Source: Rhodoferax sp. OV413
Lineage (GTDB): Bacteria; Pseudomonadota; Gammaproteobacteria; Burkholderiales; Burkholderiaceae_C
Length of the DNA: 40,103 bases
NCBI GenBank assembly: GCA_945861785.1
Contig: CAMAWD010000060.1
Location: 1-40,103, forward strand
Direction: 5' to 3'
Each line of letters opens with the position of its first letter. Position 1 is the stretch's first letter. Shown here piece by piece: positions 1 through 10,278 of this stretch. Below the pieces are notes generated by a model. The model worked only from the letters and a program-made list of their open reading frames with translations. It made no database searches and was not told the origin of the DNA. A program made the translations under genes and the position numbers.

Positions 1-130
1 ACCCATCGACGTTACTCCAGTCACCATCTCGCCACGTACGCCCACCCGACGTCCACGCCCACCTCGGATGGCCTCGCGCTTGTAGTCCATCGAAAACGGC
101 AAAGGTTATTTCTTCTAAAGCAACAGTATT

Positions 131-174
131 GGGTCAGGTCTTGTTTTGCAATATCGCAATGCAAGACCTGACCC
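131..174. repeat. REP-like palindrome
   Basis: Thirteen bases at 131-143 (GGGTCAGGTCTTG) are perfectly complementary to 162-174. A nested 4-bp stem (146-149 with 156-159) closes a 6-base loop. From memory, the core CAAGACCTGACCC resembles REP-type palindromes mobilised by IS200-like RAYT transposases in proteobacteria. No such transposase gene is present in this window, so this would be a non-autonomous copy. The family assignment is recollection, not a search. Confidence 0.6.
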
Positions 175-287
175 CCACCCCCCCTGACCCCCACCCCCCA
201 GCCTGCCGCGACGCTGTGTCATTGGTCGGCGTTGCCCAGGGGGCAGGGGTGGGGGTTTTTCGCGCGCGGCGTTCCAACGACTTTGCA

Positions 288-383
288 GGATCAGGTCGGC
301 GGTGCGTTCGGCGCAGCGGCATAAAGGAGGAGCCCGCAGGGCGGGGGACAGCCGCGGAGCCGAATGCGCCGTCGGCCTGATCC
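288..383 (+). repeat. Long imperfect hairpin element, possibly a structured RNA
   Basis: Bases 288-312 pair with 359-383 over 25 consecutive positions if read as plus-strand RNA. Four of those pairs are G-U, and the same positions would be A-C mismatches in a minus-strand transcript. Inside, 316-320 pairs with 351-355, and GCCC (332-335) pairs with GGGC (339-342) in an apical hairpin. An AAAGGAGG tract lies at 323-330. It may be a dispersed intergenic repeat or a small RNA; no promoter was identified. Confidence 0.5.
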
Positions 384-504
384 CACACCAAGCCGCCGGG
401 TTCCAGGCTGTCCTGTTTTCCGGTAAGACCAACAGCATTCGCAAAGGGCCGAACGCGGTCTTTGACAACTGACCTGCCGCAACAAGCCTCCACCCTCGAC
501 CGGT

Positions 505-2754
<2,250 letters not shown>

Positions 2755-2764
2755 GGTGGGAGGC

Positions 2765-3691
2765 CTAGGTGTTCCAGTAAAGACGGGTGGGATTGTCCAC
2801 CAGCAGCCTGCGCTGCAGGTCGGCCGTGGTGGCGATCTGCGGTATGTAGTCGACCAGCAGGCCGTCGTCGGGCATGTGGTCCTTGAGGTTGGGGTGCGGC
2901 CAGTCGGTGCCCCACAACACCCGGTCGGGGAAGGTCTCGACCAGGTGCCTGGCGAACGGCACTACGTCCTGGTAGGCCTTCTGTTCGCCCTTCAACGCCC
3001 TGGGGCCGTTGACGGACAGTCGTTCGGGGCAACTGACCTTGCTCCAGACGTTGCCATGCTCGCGCATCATCTTCAGGAACAGACCGAACTGCGGGCCGTC
3101 CACGGGCTGCGTCACGTCGGGGCGACCCATGTGGTCAACCACCACGGTGGTCGGCAGGGCCGTGAAAAACCCGTACAGCTCGGGCAGGTCCTGCGCCTCG
3201 AAATACACCACCACGTGCCAGCCCAGGGGCGCAATGCGGTTGGCAATTTCCAACAGCACATCGCGCGGCGTGAAGTCGGCCAGGCGTTTCACGAAATTGA
3301 AGCGGGTAGCGCGCACGCCGGCCGCATGCATGGCGTGCAACTCGGCATCGGTCACGTCGCGGCTGACCGTGGCCACGCCGCGCGCCTTGCCCTTCGCGTG
3401 CAGCAATGCATCGACCAGCGCCCGGTTGTCTGTGCCGTGGCAGGTGGCCTGAACGATCACGTTCTTGTCGAAGCCCAGGTGGTCCCGCAGTGCAAACAGT
3501 TGGTCTTTCGACGCATCGCAGGGTGTGTACTTGCGTTCGGGCGCATAGGGAAACTGCGCACCCGGGCCGAACACGTGGCAATGCGCATCGACGGCGCCGG
3601 GCGGCAACTTGAAGCGGGGCTTGCTCGGGCCGGCAGTCCAGTCGAGCCAGCCCGGGGTCTTCGTGAAACCTTCGGTTTTTGTGGATTCCAT
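2765..3691 (-). CDS. pmdD: 2-pyrone-4,6-dicarboxylate hydrolase
   Basis: This 308-residue amidohydrolase-superfamily enzyme of the LigI type opens the pyrone lactone to 4-oxalomesaconate. The N-terminal strand motif DAHCHVFG is at residues 35-42. Further motifs are VVVDHMGRPD in the middle and WGTDWPHPN near the C terminus, which carries the catalytic Asp. LigI is unusual in the superfamily in needing no metal. I chose the ATG at 3691. A TTG at 3700 would overlap the pmdF stop as TTGA and add three residues, so the start is uncertain by nine bases. There is no strong ribosome site, which suggests translational coupling to pmdF. Confidence 0.93.
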   Translation of the reverse strand: MESTKTEGFTKTPGWLDWTAGPSKPRFKLPPGAVDAHCHVFGPGAQFPYAPERKYTPCDASKDQLFALRDHLGFDKNVIVQATCHGTDNRALVDALLHAKGKARGVATVSRDVTDAELHAMHAAGVRATRFNFVKRLADFTPRDVLLEIANRIAPLGWHVVVYFEAQDLPELYGFFTALPTTVVVDHMGRPDVTQPVDGPQFGLFLKMMREHGNVWSKVSCPERLSVNGPRALKGEQKAYQDVVPFARHLVETFPDRVLWGTDWPHPNLKDHMPDDGLLVDYIPQIATTADLQRRLLVDNPTRLYWNT

Positions 3692-3696
3692 GGCGT

Positions 3697-4392
3697 TCAA
3701 TCGACGTACTTGAGGCCGGCTTTTTCCAGCGGGCCGCGCATGTTGTACATGTCCAGGCCCAGCACACCGGCAGCCAGCTTGGCGCGTTTCTCCGACTCGT
3801 TGGCCTCGCGCGCGGCGGCGGCATCGGCCACCTGCTGCGCGATCGCGGCGGGCACCACCACCACACCGTCGTCATCGGCGATCACCACGTCGCCGGGATT
3901 GACCAGCACACCGGCGCACACCACGGAAATGTTGACCGACCCCAGGGTGGCCTTGATGGTGCCCTTGGCGTGTATGGCCTTGGAGAACACCGGGAAGTTC
4001 ATGGCGGTCAAATCCTTCACATCCCGCACGCCGCCATCGATCACCAGGCCCACCGCACCGCGGGCGCGGAAGGAGGTGGCGAGCAGGTCGCCGAAAAAGC
4101 CGTCGGCGTTGTCGGACGTGACTGCCGCCAGCACCACGTCACCCGGCTGCAACTGCTCGGCCGCGACATGCATCATCCAGTTGTCGCCGGGGTGCAATAA
4201 CACCGTCACTGCCGTTCCGCACAGGTGCGCGCCGGCATAGATCGGCCGCATGAACGGCTGCATCAGGCCGACACGGCCCATGGCCTCGTGGATCGTGGCC
4301 ACGCCGAATTTGGAGAGCTGCTCCACGGCTGTCTTGTCAGCGCGCACGATGTTGCGCTTGACGATGCCCAGGGTGTTCATCGGGATGGTCAT
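3697..4392 (-). CDS. pmdF: 4-carboxy-4-hydroxy-2-oxoadipate / HMG aldolase
   Basis: This 231-residue class II aldolase of the LigK/ProA type, with an RraA-like fold, splits 4-carboxy-4-hydroxy-2-oxoadipate into pyruvate and oxaloacetate, the last step of the pathway. The family stretch [13 protein letters not shown] carries the Arg-Asp pair that binds substrate and divalent metal, and [12 protein letters not shown] precedes it. The length fits LigK (about 228). The ATG at 4392 lies two bases after the pmdE stop; a GTG at 4398 overlapping that stop as GTGA is an alternative that adds two residues. RraA itself shares this fold, but the operon context decides for the aldolase. Confidence 0.93.
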   Translation of the reverse strand: MTIPMNTLGIVKRNIVRADKTAVEQLSKFGVATIHEAMGRVGLMQPFMRPIYAGAHLCGTAVTVLLHPGDNWMMHVAAEQLQPGDVVLAAVTSDNADGFFGDLLATSFRARGAVGLVIDGGVRDVKDLTAMNFPVFSKAIHAKGTIKATLGSVNISVVCAGVLVNPGDVVIADDDGVVVVPAAIAQQVADAAAAREANESEKRAKLAAGVLGLDMYNMRGPLEKAGLKYVD

Positions 4393-4394
4393 GC

Positions 4395-5435
4395 TCACTG
4401 GCCTTTCTGTTTCAGGGCGGCATCCAGCCGCGGGAAAACGCGCCGGGTATTGCCTTCATAAATCTGGAAGCGGTCGGCATCGCTCAGGATCTTCGATGCC
4501 TCGATGTAGCGCTTGGTGTCGTCGTAGTAGTTGCCGGTTTCGGGGTCGATGCCGCGCACCGCGCCGATCATCTCGGAGGCAAACAACACGTTCTTGACCG
4601 GGATCACCGTGTTGAGCAGGTCGATGCCAGGCTGGTGGTAGACACAGGTGTCGAAATAGATGTTGTTCAGCAGGTGCTCGGACAGCAGCGGCTTCTTGAG
4701 CTCCTGTGCCAGGCCGCGAAAACGCCCCCAGTGGTAGGGCACGGCACCGCCGCCGTGCGGGATCAGGAAACGCAGGGTCGGGAATTCCTTGAACAGGTCG
4801 GACGTGAGGCACTGCATGAAGGCCGTGGTGTCGGCGTTCAGGTAGTGCGCGCCGGTGGTGTGGAAACACGGGTTGCAGCTGGTCGACACATGGACCATGG
4901 CCGGGATGTCGTACTCGACCATCTTCTCAAAGATCGGGAACCAGTGCTTGTCGCTCAGGGGCGGCGAGGTCCAGTGGCCGCCACTCGGATCCGGGTTCAG
5001 GTTGATGCCGACGTTGCCATACTCCTTGACGCACTTCTCCAGCTCGGCGATGCAGCTGGCCGGATCGACGCCAGGCGACTGCGGCAACATGGCTGCGCCG
5101 ATGAAGTTGTCGGGAAAGAGCTGCGACACGCGGTAACACAGCTCGTTGCAGATGGCCGTCCAGGTGGACGACACGTTGAAGTCCCCGATGTGGTGCGCCA
5201 TGAAACTGGCACGCGGCGAGAAGATGGTGAGGTCGGAGCCGCGCTCGCGCATCAACCTGAGCTGGTTGGTCTGGATCGATTCACGCAGCTCGTCGTCGCT
5301 GATCTTCAGCTCGGAGACTTTGGGCATGGAGGCCGGGTCCTGGATGCCGGCGATCTGGCGGTTGCGCCAGTTTTCCAGCGCCTTGGGGGCCGTGGTGTAG
5401 TGGCCGTGGCAGTCGATGATCAGGGGTGCGCGCAT
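4395..5435 (-). CDS. pmdE: 4-oxalomesaconate hydratase
   Basis: This 346-residue amidohydrolase-fold protein of the LigJ type hydrates 4-oxalomesaconate to 4-carboxy-4-hydroxy-2-oxoadipate. The metal-site motif DCHGH lies at residues 8-12, and [12 protein letters not shown] is in the C-terminal half. LigJ has about 341 residues. I start at the ATG at 5435 because it is preceded by GGAGACAAG at good spacing and puts DCHGH where the family has it; the 24 codons upstream read through the promoter region. It is the first gene of the six-gene operon and is divergent from pmdR across 136 bases. A promoter must lie in that gap, since all downstream spacings are 10 bases or less. Confidence 0.93.
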   Translation of the reverse strand: MRAPLIIDCHGHYTTAPKALENWRNRQIAGIQDPASMPKVSELKISDDELRESIQTNQLRLMRERGSDLTIFSPRASFMAHHIGDFNVSSTWTAICNELCYRVSQLFPDNFIGAAMLPQSPGVDPASCIAELEKCVKEYGNVGINLNPDPSGGHWTSPPLSDKHWFPIFEKMVEYDIPAMVHVSTSCNPCFHTTGAHYLNADTTAFMQCLTSDLFKEFPTLRFLIPHGGGAVPYHWGRFRGLAQELKKPLLSEHLLNNIYFDTCVYHQPGIDLLNTVIPVKNVLFASEMIGAVRGIDPETGNYYDDTKRYIEASKILSDADRFQIYEGNTRRVFPRLDAALKQKGQ

Positions 5436-5519
5436 GGGGGCTTGTCTCCTCGGGTGGTGCTCATGCGCATTGTGGTCGCGCAAGCGCGAAAAATGAAGCT
5501 GCGGCACCCACTAGCAGAT

Positions 5520-5534
5520 ATACCATTGCGGCAT
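5520..5534. promoter_or_regulatory. Candidate PmdR (LysR-type) binding site, T-N11-A
   Basis: ATACCATTGCGGCAT is an imperfect dyad (ATACC against GGCAT, one mismatch) with the T-N11-A spacing typical of LysR-type regulators. It sits in the pmdE/pmdR divergent gap, 38 bases before the pmdR start. On the minus strand it ends in GGTATATC, which could contain the pmdE -10 element. Binding by PmdR is inferred from position only. Confidence 0.4.
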
Positions 5535-5571
5535 GGCCGGGCACCGGCTATTTCAACACAGGCGATAACGC

Positions 5572-6507
5572 ATGGACCTCAAGCAGATCGAATATTTTGT
5601 CCGTGTGGCAGAACTCGGTGGCTTCACCCGCGCCGCAGCAGCGCTGGGCATCGCCCAGCCGGCCTTGAGCCGCCAAGTGCGCCTGCTCGAGGTGGAGCTG
5701 CGGCAAAACCTGTTGACCCGCGACGGCCGTGGCGCGGTCCCCACCGAGGCCGGCCGGCTGCTGCTGGCGCACGGCCGGGGCATCCTGCACCAGGTGGAGC
5801 GTGCCCGCGAAGAGCTCGGCCGGGTCCGCGGCGCCTTGGCGGGCCGGGTGGCGGTCGGCCTGCCCACCAGCCTGGCGCGCATGCTGGCGGTCCCGCTCAC
5901 GCGCGCCTTTCGCAGCCAGATGCCCGACGCCACGATCTCCATCAGCGAAGGACTGTCAACCGCCATGCAGGAGTCGCTGGTCAACGGGCGGCTTGACATC
6001 GCGGTGTTGTACAACGTGCGGGCCAGCCCGGAGCTCGACATCACGGCGTTGCAGCAGGAGGAGTTGTTCCTGGTACAGCCGCGAGCCGGGGCGCGCCAGC
6101 CAAAAACTGGCCCGCCACCGATCACCCTCAAGGACCTGGCCGAACTGCCACTGGTGATCCCGAGCCGACCGAATGCGATCCGCATGCAGGTCGAGTCCGA
6201 GATGGCGGCAGTCGGTTGCCAGCTGCTGGTAGCGCTTGAGATCGACGGCGTGTCGGCCATTCTCGACCTGGTGGCGGACGGCGCCGGCAATGCGGTCTTG
6301 TCGCGCAACGCGGTGGCGAGTTCGGTCAGGCCGGGAGACTTCACGCTGCGCGCCATCTGCAACCCGGTGTTGCATACCCAGATCTCGATGGCCACCAGCG
6401 CGCAGCGCCCAGCCACGCTGACGCAGCAGGCGACGTTGCGCTTGATTGGGGAGACGTTGGCAGGGTTGATGGGGCCGGGGGCAGGCAGGCCGGCCCCCGG
6501 CACCTGA
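5572..6507 (+). CDS. pmdR: LysR-type regulator of the pmd operon
   Basis: This 311-residue LysR-type transcriptional regulator has a winged HTH at residues 1-60, with the classic pattern AAAALGIAQPALSRQVRLLE around residues 20-40. A co-inducer-binding domain follows from about residue 90, containing GRLDIAVLYN. It is divergent from pmdE, the usual arrangement for a LysR activator and its target. Its inducer is probably a pathway intermediate, but nothing in the sequence shows which. The ATG at 5572 has only a weak AGG upstream. The last dozen residues are Gly/Pro-rich. The symbol pmdR is given from context. Confidence 0.85.
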   Translation: MDLKQIEYFVRVAELGGFTRAAAALGIAQPALSRQVRLLEVELRQNLLTRDGRGAVPTEAGRLLLAHGRGILHQVERAREELGRVRGALAGRVAVGLPTSLARMLAVPLTRAFRSQMPDATISISEGLSTAMQESLVNGRLDIAVLYNVRASPELDITALQQEELFLVQPRAGARQPKTGPPPITLKDLAELPLVIPSRPNAIRMQVESEMAAVGCQLLVALEIDGVSAILDLVADGAGNAVLSRNAVASSVRPGDFTLRAICNPVLHTQISMATSAQRPATLTQQATLRLIGETLAGLMGPGAGRPAPGT

Positions 6508-6551
6508 ACCGCCAGCGGCCCGGCTCGATGCCACCGGTATTTCCTGCACTT

Positions 6552-6565
6552 ATTGACAAGTCAAT
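6552..6565. promoter_or_regulatory. Operator-like palindrome
   Basis: ATTGACAAGTCAAT is a perfect 6+2+6 inverted repeat in the 273-base gap between pmdR and the ACT-domain gene. A TACAAT hexamer follows at 6569-6574 and could be a -10 element, which would place the palindrome over the promoter. Such compact TTGAC/GTCAA dyads are typical of MarR- or GntR-type operators. No cognate regulator gene is adjacent. A second short palindrome (GCTGCC-CTG-GGCAGC, 6662-6676) lies downstream without a U tract. Confidence 0.35.
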
Positions 6566-6780
6566 GTTTACAATTTCGGCGAACGCCTGGTCAAGCAACC
6601 CAAGTTGTACATGACCGATTTACGGCGGCGAAGCAAGGTTCATGCACGAAGGCGTCGATGTGCTGCCCTGGGCAGCGTTGTGATTGGCGCAGTTGCGAGG
6701 ACGCGCCTGGCATCGGTGCCGCACTTGCACCGGGCATGCGCGCCGCCGGATAATCAACGGCAACCCCAGGAGACAGCCCC

Positions 6781-7314
6781 ATGACATCCCTCGTCGTCAC
6801 CCTCATCGGCCCGGACCGCCCGGGCATGGTCAGCGCCTTGTCGGACGCCGCCACCGCCCATGGCGCCAACTGGACCGACAGCCTGATGGCCAATTTTGCG
6901 GGCCAGTTCGCGGGCATCGTGCAGCTCGACGTAGCGGCCGCCCAATGCGATGCCCTGATCGCCGCGCTGCGTGCGTTGGAGTCCCCCGCCATGCAACTCA
7001 CCGTCGCGCGTGCGGACGGCTCGAATGCGGCCCCGGCCACGCGCCGCATCACCCTTGATCTGCTCGGCCACGACCGGCCCGGCATCATCCAGTCCATCTC
7101 CAGCCAGCTTGCGCAGCATGGCGTCAGCATCGACACCCTCACCACCCACATCACCAGCGGAGCCATGTCGGGCGAGCAGATGTTCCAGATGAACGCCCAG
7201 CTGACAGTGCCCCAGGCGCTGGATGTCGACACGCTGCAAGCCGCGCTCGAAGGCCTTGCCAACGAGCTGATGGTGGATGTCTCTTTTGACGCCGCCGGCG
7301 GCACCCGCGGATAG
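6781..7314 (+). CDS. Double ACT-domain protein, GcvR-like
   Basis: This 177-residue protein consists of two ACT domains (about residues 3-75 and 90-170). Each opens with the ligand-loop pattern of the family: LIGPDRPGMVSAL and LLGHDRPGIIQSI. The nearest known family is the glycine cleavage system repressor GcvR, which acts by protein-protein contact and has no DNA-binding domain. The ATG at 6781 follows AGGAGACAG at good spacing. It is monocistronic and converges on the minus-strand dehydrogenase gene. No glycine cleavage genes are nearby, so the link to glycine is family-level only; it could be a general amino-acid sensor. Confidence 0.8.
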   Translation: MTSLVVTLIGPDRPGMVSALSDAATAHGANWTDSLMANFAGQFAGIVQLDVAAAQCDALIAALRALESPAMQLTVARADGSNAAPATRRITLDLLGHDRPGIIQSISSQLAQHGVSIDTLTTHITSGAMSGEQMFQMNAQLTVPQALDVDTLQAALEGLANELMVDVSFDAAGGTRG

Positions 7315-7320
7315 GCAACT

Positions 7321-7345
7321 GGGCGACAGCGGTCCGGGATCGCCC
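7321..7345. terminator. Weak stem-loop between convergent genes
   Basis: GGGCGA (7321-7326) pairs with TCGCCC (7340-7345) around a 13-base loop in the 38-base gap between the convergent ACT-domain and dehydrogenase genes. There is no U tract on either strand, so it is at best a weak or Rho-assisted bidirectional terminator. Confidence 0.25.
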
Positions 7346-7352
7346 CTGACAG

Positions 7353-8252
7353 CTAAGGGGTGCCGCCGCGCTGCGCCAGCAGCCGATCGGCGTAGTCCTG
7401 CCACGGCGCCCCTGGGTCGACCCCATTGAACACACCGGCACGTGCCTGGTCGGCCACCCACTGTTGCTTGTCGGCAATGGCAGCGGTCATGAAGGGTTCG
7501 AAACCGGCCTCGTGCACGGTATTGGCGGCTTCACGCATCTCCTCGGCGCGGCGCTGGCCATGCTGCACGACGCGGCTGAAGAAATACGCGCCCTGCTGCT
7601 GCCAGTCGATACTGGGGAAAGTCTCTTGCAACGTGGGGATCATGTGGTCTTCGACCCCGTAAGCGCGTGCGGTGGCGTAACTCTCGATCACCAGCGCCTC
7701 CAATCCCTTGATCATGACGCTGCGGCACATCTTGATGGCGCTCGCCACGCCCAGGCGGTCGGACACGGGCCTGGCATCCATGCCCCAGCCGTTCAGCACG
7801 ATGGCGAGTTCGCCGGCACGCGCGCCGCCCAGCAGCATCGGTACGCGGATGCCATAAGGCGGCACCGAGGTCATCACGCCGGCCTCGACATAAACCGCGC
7901 CCGCAGCATCGATCAGTTCGGCGGCGGCCTGTTTGGTGCCGGGCGAGGCGGAGTTCAGGTCCAGGAAGACCGTGCCGGGACGGACATGGCGCGCGGCCTC
8001 CTGCGCCACGGCCAGCGTGTTGGACGCAGTGACGGCCGAGACCACCAGATCGGACGCGGCGCACAGCGCCTGCATTGACCCGCACGCCGCCACGTCTGCC
8101 TGTGCAGCATGCGCCAGCGCCGCCTCACGTTGCGCGGCGTTCGCGAACTTGAGGTCCCAGGCAACCACGCCGGCCACCGCCGAACGCAAGCCTGCCGCGA
8201 AGATGCGGCCGACCTCGCCGTAACCCACCATGCCGAGATGTTCGAATTTCAA
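7353..8252 (-). CDS. 3-hydroxyisobutyrate dehydrogenase-like, DUF1932 protein
   Basis: This 299-residue protein belongs to the 6-phosphogluconate/3-hydroxyisobutyrate dehydrogenase superfamily. The Rossmann motif GMVGYGEVG is near the N terminus. The C-terminal part from about residue 195 (GLEALVIESYATARAYG) fits the DUF1932 helical domain rather than the standard beta-hydroxyacid dehydrogenase tail. The start is probably the TTG at 8252: AGGAGAAC lies 9 bases upstream, and the next ATG would delete the first strand of the Rossmann fold. It is the third gene of a minus-strand group with a Bug receptor and a dienelactone-hydrolase-like enzyme, so a small carboxylic or hydroxy acid substrate is plausible. 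The exact substrate is unknown. Confidence 0.8.
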   Translation of the reverse strand: MKFEHLGMVGYGEVGRIFAAGLRSAVAGVVAWDLKFANAAQREAALAHAAQADVAACGSMQALCAASDLVVSAVTASNTLAVAQEAARHVRPGTVFLDLNSASPGTKQAAAELIDAAGAVYVEAGVMTSVPPYGIRVPMLLGGARAGELAIVLNGWGMDARPVSDRLGVASAIKMCRSVMIKGLEALVIESYATARAYGVEDHMIPTLQETFPSIDWQQQGAYFFSRVVQHGQRRAEEMREAANTVHEAGFEPFMTAAIADKQQWVADQARAGVFNGVDPGAPWQDYADRLLAQRGGTP

Positions 8253-8283
8253 AACCTGTTCTCCTGATTTGCCAACCGACGCG

Positions 8284-9279
8284 TCATTGCGTAGGAATTT
8301 TCACGCGCTGGATCACCTCGCCCCAGCGCCGAATTTCGGAGGCGAGCAGTTCTGATGCCTGTTCGGGCGTGCCGGACTGGGCTTCCACATGCAACTCGTG
8401 CAGTTTCTTCTTCACATCGGGATGGTTGACCGCGGCGGCGATGTCCTGGTTCAGGCGCGCGATGACCGAACGCGGTGTGCGTGCCGGTGCCGCCAGCGCG
8501 TTCCAGGATGCCGCGACCAGGCCTTGCAAGCCGGATTCGACCGCCGTCGGCACATCGGGCAAGGTGGGCGAACGACGGGCGCCGGTCACCGCCAGCACGC
8601 GCAGGGCCTTGCCCTGAACCTGGCCCAGGACCGGGCCGAGAATCTCGACCGCAGCATCGATCTGGCCACCACGCAGCGCCGTCACCACGGCCGGCGTGCC
8701 GTTGAAAGGCACAATTTGCAGGTCGGCGCCAGAGCTCGACTTCAGGAGCTCCGCCACCAGATTCTGCGTGCTGCCGATGTTGATCGACCCGATATTGAGC
8801 TTGCCAGGGTTGGCCTTTGCAAACGCCAGCAATTCCGCCAAGGTCCTGAAGCGTGACTCCGCCGCCGCGATGATCGCAATGTCAAAGCTGGCCAGCGTCG
8901 ACACAGGCGCGAAATCACGCAGGGTGTCGAAGGGCAGCGACTTGAACAAACCGGCGCTCACCGCCGTGCCATTGGACATCAGCAGCAGTGTGTGGCCATC
9001 GGGCTCGGCCTTGGCGACGGCGTCGCCGGCGGCGACACCACCGGCCCCTGGCCGGTTCTCGATGACCACCGGCTGGCCCAGGGATTCACTGAGCTTTTGC
9101 GCCACTGTGCGCGCGGTCAGGTCGGCCACACCGCCGGCGCCGAACGGCACGACGATACGGACCGGTTTGGCCGGAAAGGTCTGCGCCTGGCCCGGACCGC
9201 AGGACAGGCACAACCCGAGCGCCAAAACCCCGACAACGACCCCGCACAGGCTGCGCGTTGATGTCGGGTTGGGCGCCAT
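8284..9279 (-). CDS. Tripartite tricarboxylate transporter receptor, Bug family
   Basis: This 331-residue periplasmic solute-binding protein of the TctC/Bug type has a signal peptide (hydrophobic core about residues 12-27, likely cut near AQAQ-TFPAKP). The family hallmark ENRPGAGG occurs in the first third. Such receptors bind carboxylates or aromatic acids and work with TctA/TctB membrane proteins, but no tctAB genes are next to it. Orphan receptors of this kind are abundant in Burkholderiales. The ATG at 9279 is 7 bases after the upstream stop; a TTG at 9282 is the only nearby alternative. The ligand cannot be read from the sequence. Confidence 0.9.
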   Translation of the reverse strand: MAPNPTSTRSLCGVVVGVLALGLCLSCGPGQAQTFPAKPVRIVVPFGAGGVADLTARTVAQKLSESLGQPVVIENRPGAGGVAAGDAVAKAEPDGHTLLLMSNGTAVSAGLFKSLPFDTLRDFAPVSTLASFDIAIIAAAESRFRTLAELLAFAKANPGKLNIGSINIGSTQNLVAELLKSSSGADLQIVPFNGTPAVVTALRGGQIDAAVEILGPVLGQVQGKALRVLAVTGARRSPTLPDVPTAVESGLQGLVAASWNALAAPARTPRSVIARLNQDIAAAVNHPDVKKKLHELHVEAQSGTPEQASELLASEIRRWGEVIQRVKIPTQ

Positions 9280-9286
9280 CAACGGT

Positions 9287-10177
9287 TCAGGCTCTCAGGT
9301 TCTGGTTGAAGAATGCCAACGTGCGCTCCCATGCCAGTTTGGCCGCAGCGGCGTCGAAACGCGGCGTGGTGTCGTTGTTGAAGCCGTGCTGGGTTCCAGG
9401 GTATTGGTGCGCCGCATAACGTGCGCCCGCCGCCTTGAGTGCCGCCTCGTAGCCTGGCCAAGCCGCATTGATGCGCTCGTCGACTCCGGCAAAATGAATC
9501 AGCAATGGGGCCTTGACTCTGGCAGCATCTTCCGCCGCCGGGTGGTTGCCATAGAACGGCACGCCAGCACCCAGATCCGGCAAACGGGTGGACAGGAAAT
9601 GCACCATGCCGCCGCCATAACAGAAACCCACCGAACCGTATTTGCCACTGCACTCGGGCCGCTCCTTGAGCACTTTGGCGGCAGCCATGAAGTCCTCGCG
9701 GGTTTTGGCCTGATCAAGTTTGGCGAACAGGTCGCGCGCCTTGTCTTCGTCGCCCGGGTAGCCCCCCAAGGGGGCCAGTGCGTCGGGTGCAAACGCGATG
9801 AAGTTGTCCAGCGCCAACCGGCGCGCGATGTCTTCGATATGCGGGTTGACGCCGCGGTTTTCATGCACCACCAAGACGCCGGGCAACTTGCCGCTGGTGT
9901 TGGCCGGCATCGCCAGGTAGCCCTTCATCGTGCCACTACCGGCAGGCGACGCATAACTGAGCATCTCGGTCTTGATGCGTTTGTCGTCCTTGGGCACCAC
10001 CTGTGCCGCAGCAAAATTCGGGCTCAGCGAGGCCAGCAGCATGCTGGCTGTGACACCCCCAACGGCGAACTTCTGCGCCCGATCGAGGAATCCGCGCCGG
10101 TCAATGCCGCCGTGTACGTAAGCGTCAAACAGAATCAGCAGTTCCTGGTCGAAATCTGCGGCGGTCTTGCGTTGCAT
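9287..10177 (-). CDS. Dienelactone hydrolase family protein (YghX-like), Tat signal
   Basis: This 296-residue alpha/beta hydrolase has the Cys-His-Asp triad of the dienelactone hydrolase family: Cys186 in GFCYGGG, Asp233 in GVDERI and His264 in GTQHGF, with the supporting Glu106 in VVHENRG. Residues 27-58 contain RRGFLDRA followed by a hydrophobic stretch ending in NFAAAQ. This resembles a twin-arginine signal and suggests a periplasmic or membrane-anchored enzyme. The ATG at 10177 follows AGGAGCG. The gene is first in the three-gene minus-strand group. Known dienelactone hydrolases act in chlorocatechol degradation, but the YghX branch has no settled substrate. Confidence 0.85.
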   Translation of the reverse strand: MQRKTAADFDQELLILFDAYVHGGIDRRGFLDRAQKFAVGGVTASMLLASLSPNFAAAQVVPKDDKRIKTEMLSYASPAGSGTMKGYLAMPANTSGKLPGVLVVHENRGVNPHIEDIARRLALDNFIAFAPDALAPLGGYPGDEDKARDLFAKLDQAKTREDFMAAAKVLKERPECSGKYGSVGFCYGGGMVHFLSTRLPDLGAGVPFYGNHPAAEDAARVKAPLLIHFAGVDERINAAWPGYEAALKAAGARYAAHQYPGTQHGFNNDTTPRFDAAAAKLAWERTLAFFNQNLRA

Positions 10178-10278
10178 GGGCGCTCCTGCAAAGTAGTGGA
10201 AGGATACCGACAGACCCGGTGGCCAGCAAAACGTTCCAGCGAACTGACCGTTTTTCGGGCAGGGTTAACCCGCACCCT

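Larger units (their letters stand above)
1..504. other. Gene-free left edge with repeats
   Basis: I support no gene here. A minus-strand frame starting at 90 runs off the window edge for 30 codons, with no recognisable family and no convincing ribosome site, so I leave it uncalled. The stretch holds two inverted-repeat elements (131-174 and 288-383, listed separately). Between them lie C-rich runs at 172-199 and G-rich runs at 239-255 that are complementary to each other. An 11-base arm at 188-198 can pair with 246-256, which is followed by TTTT, so a terminator for something leftward of the window is possible but unproven. The area 384-504 downstream of pmdC shows nothing more. Confidence 0.6.

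Noticed and set aside
1-90. Minus-strand partial frame running off the left edge
   Set aside because: Thirty codons, no family resemblance and no convincing ribosome site. The sequence beyond the window would be needed.
6585-6680. Short DUF4143-like stretch RLVKQPKLYMTD
   Set aside because: Only about a dozen residues resemble the family, too few to call a pseudogene.
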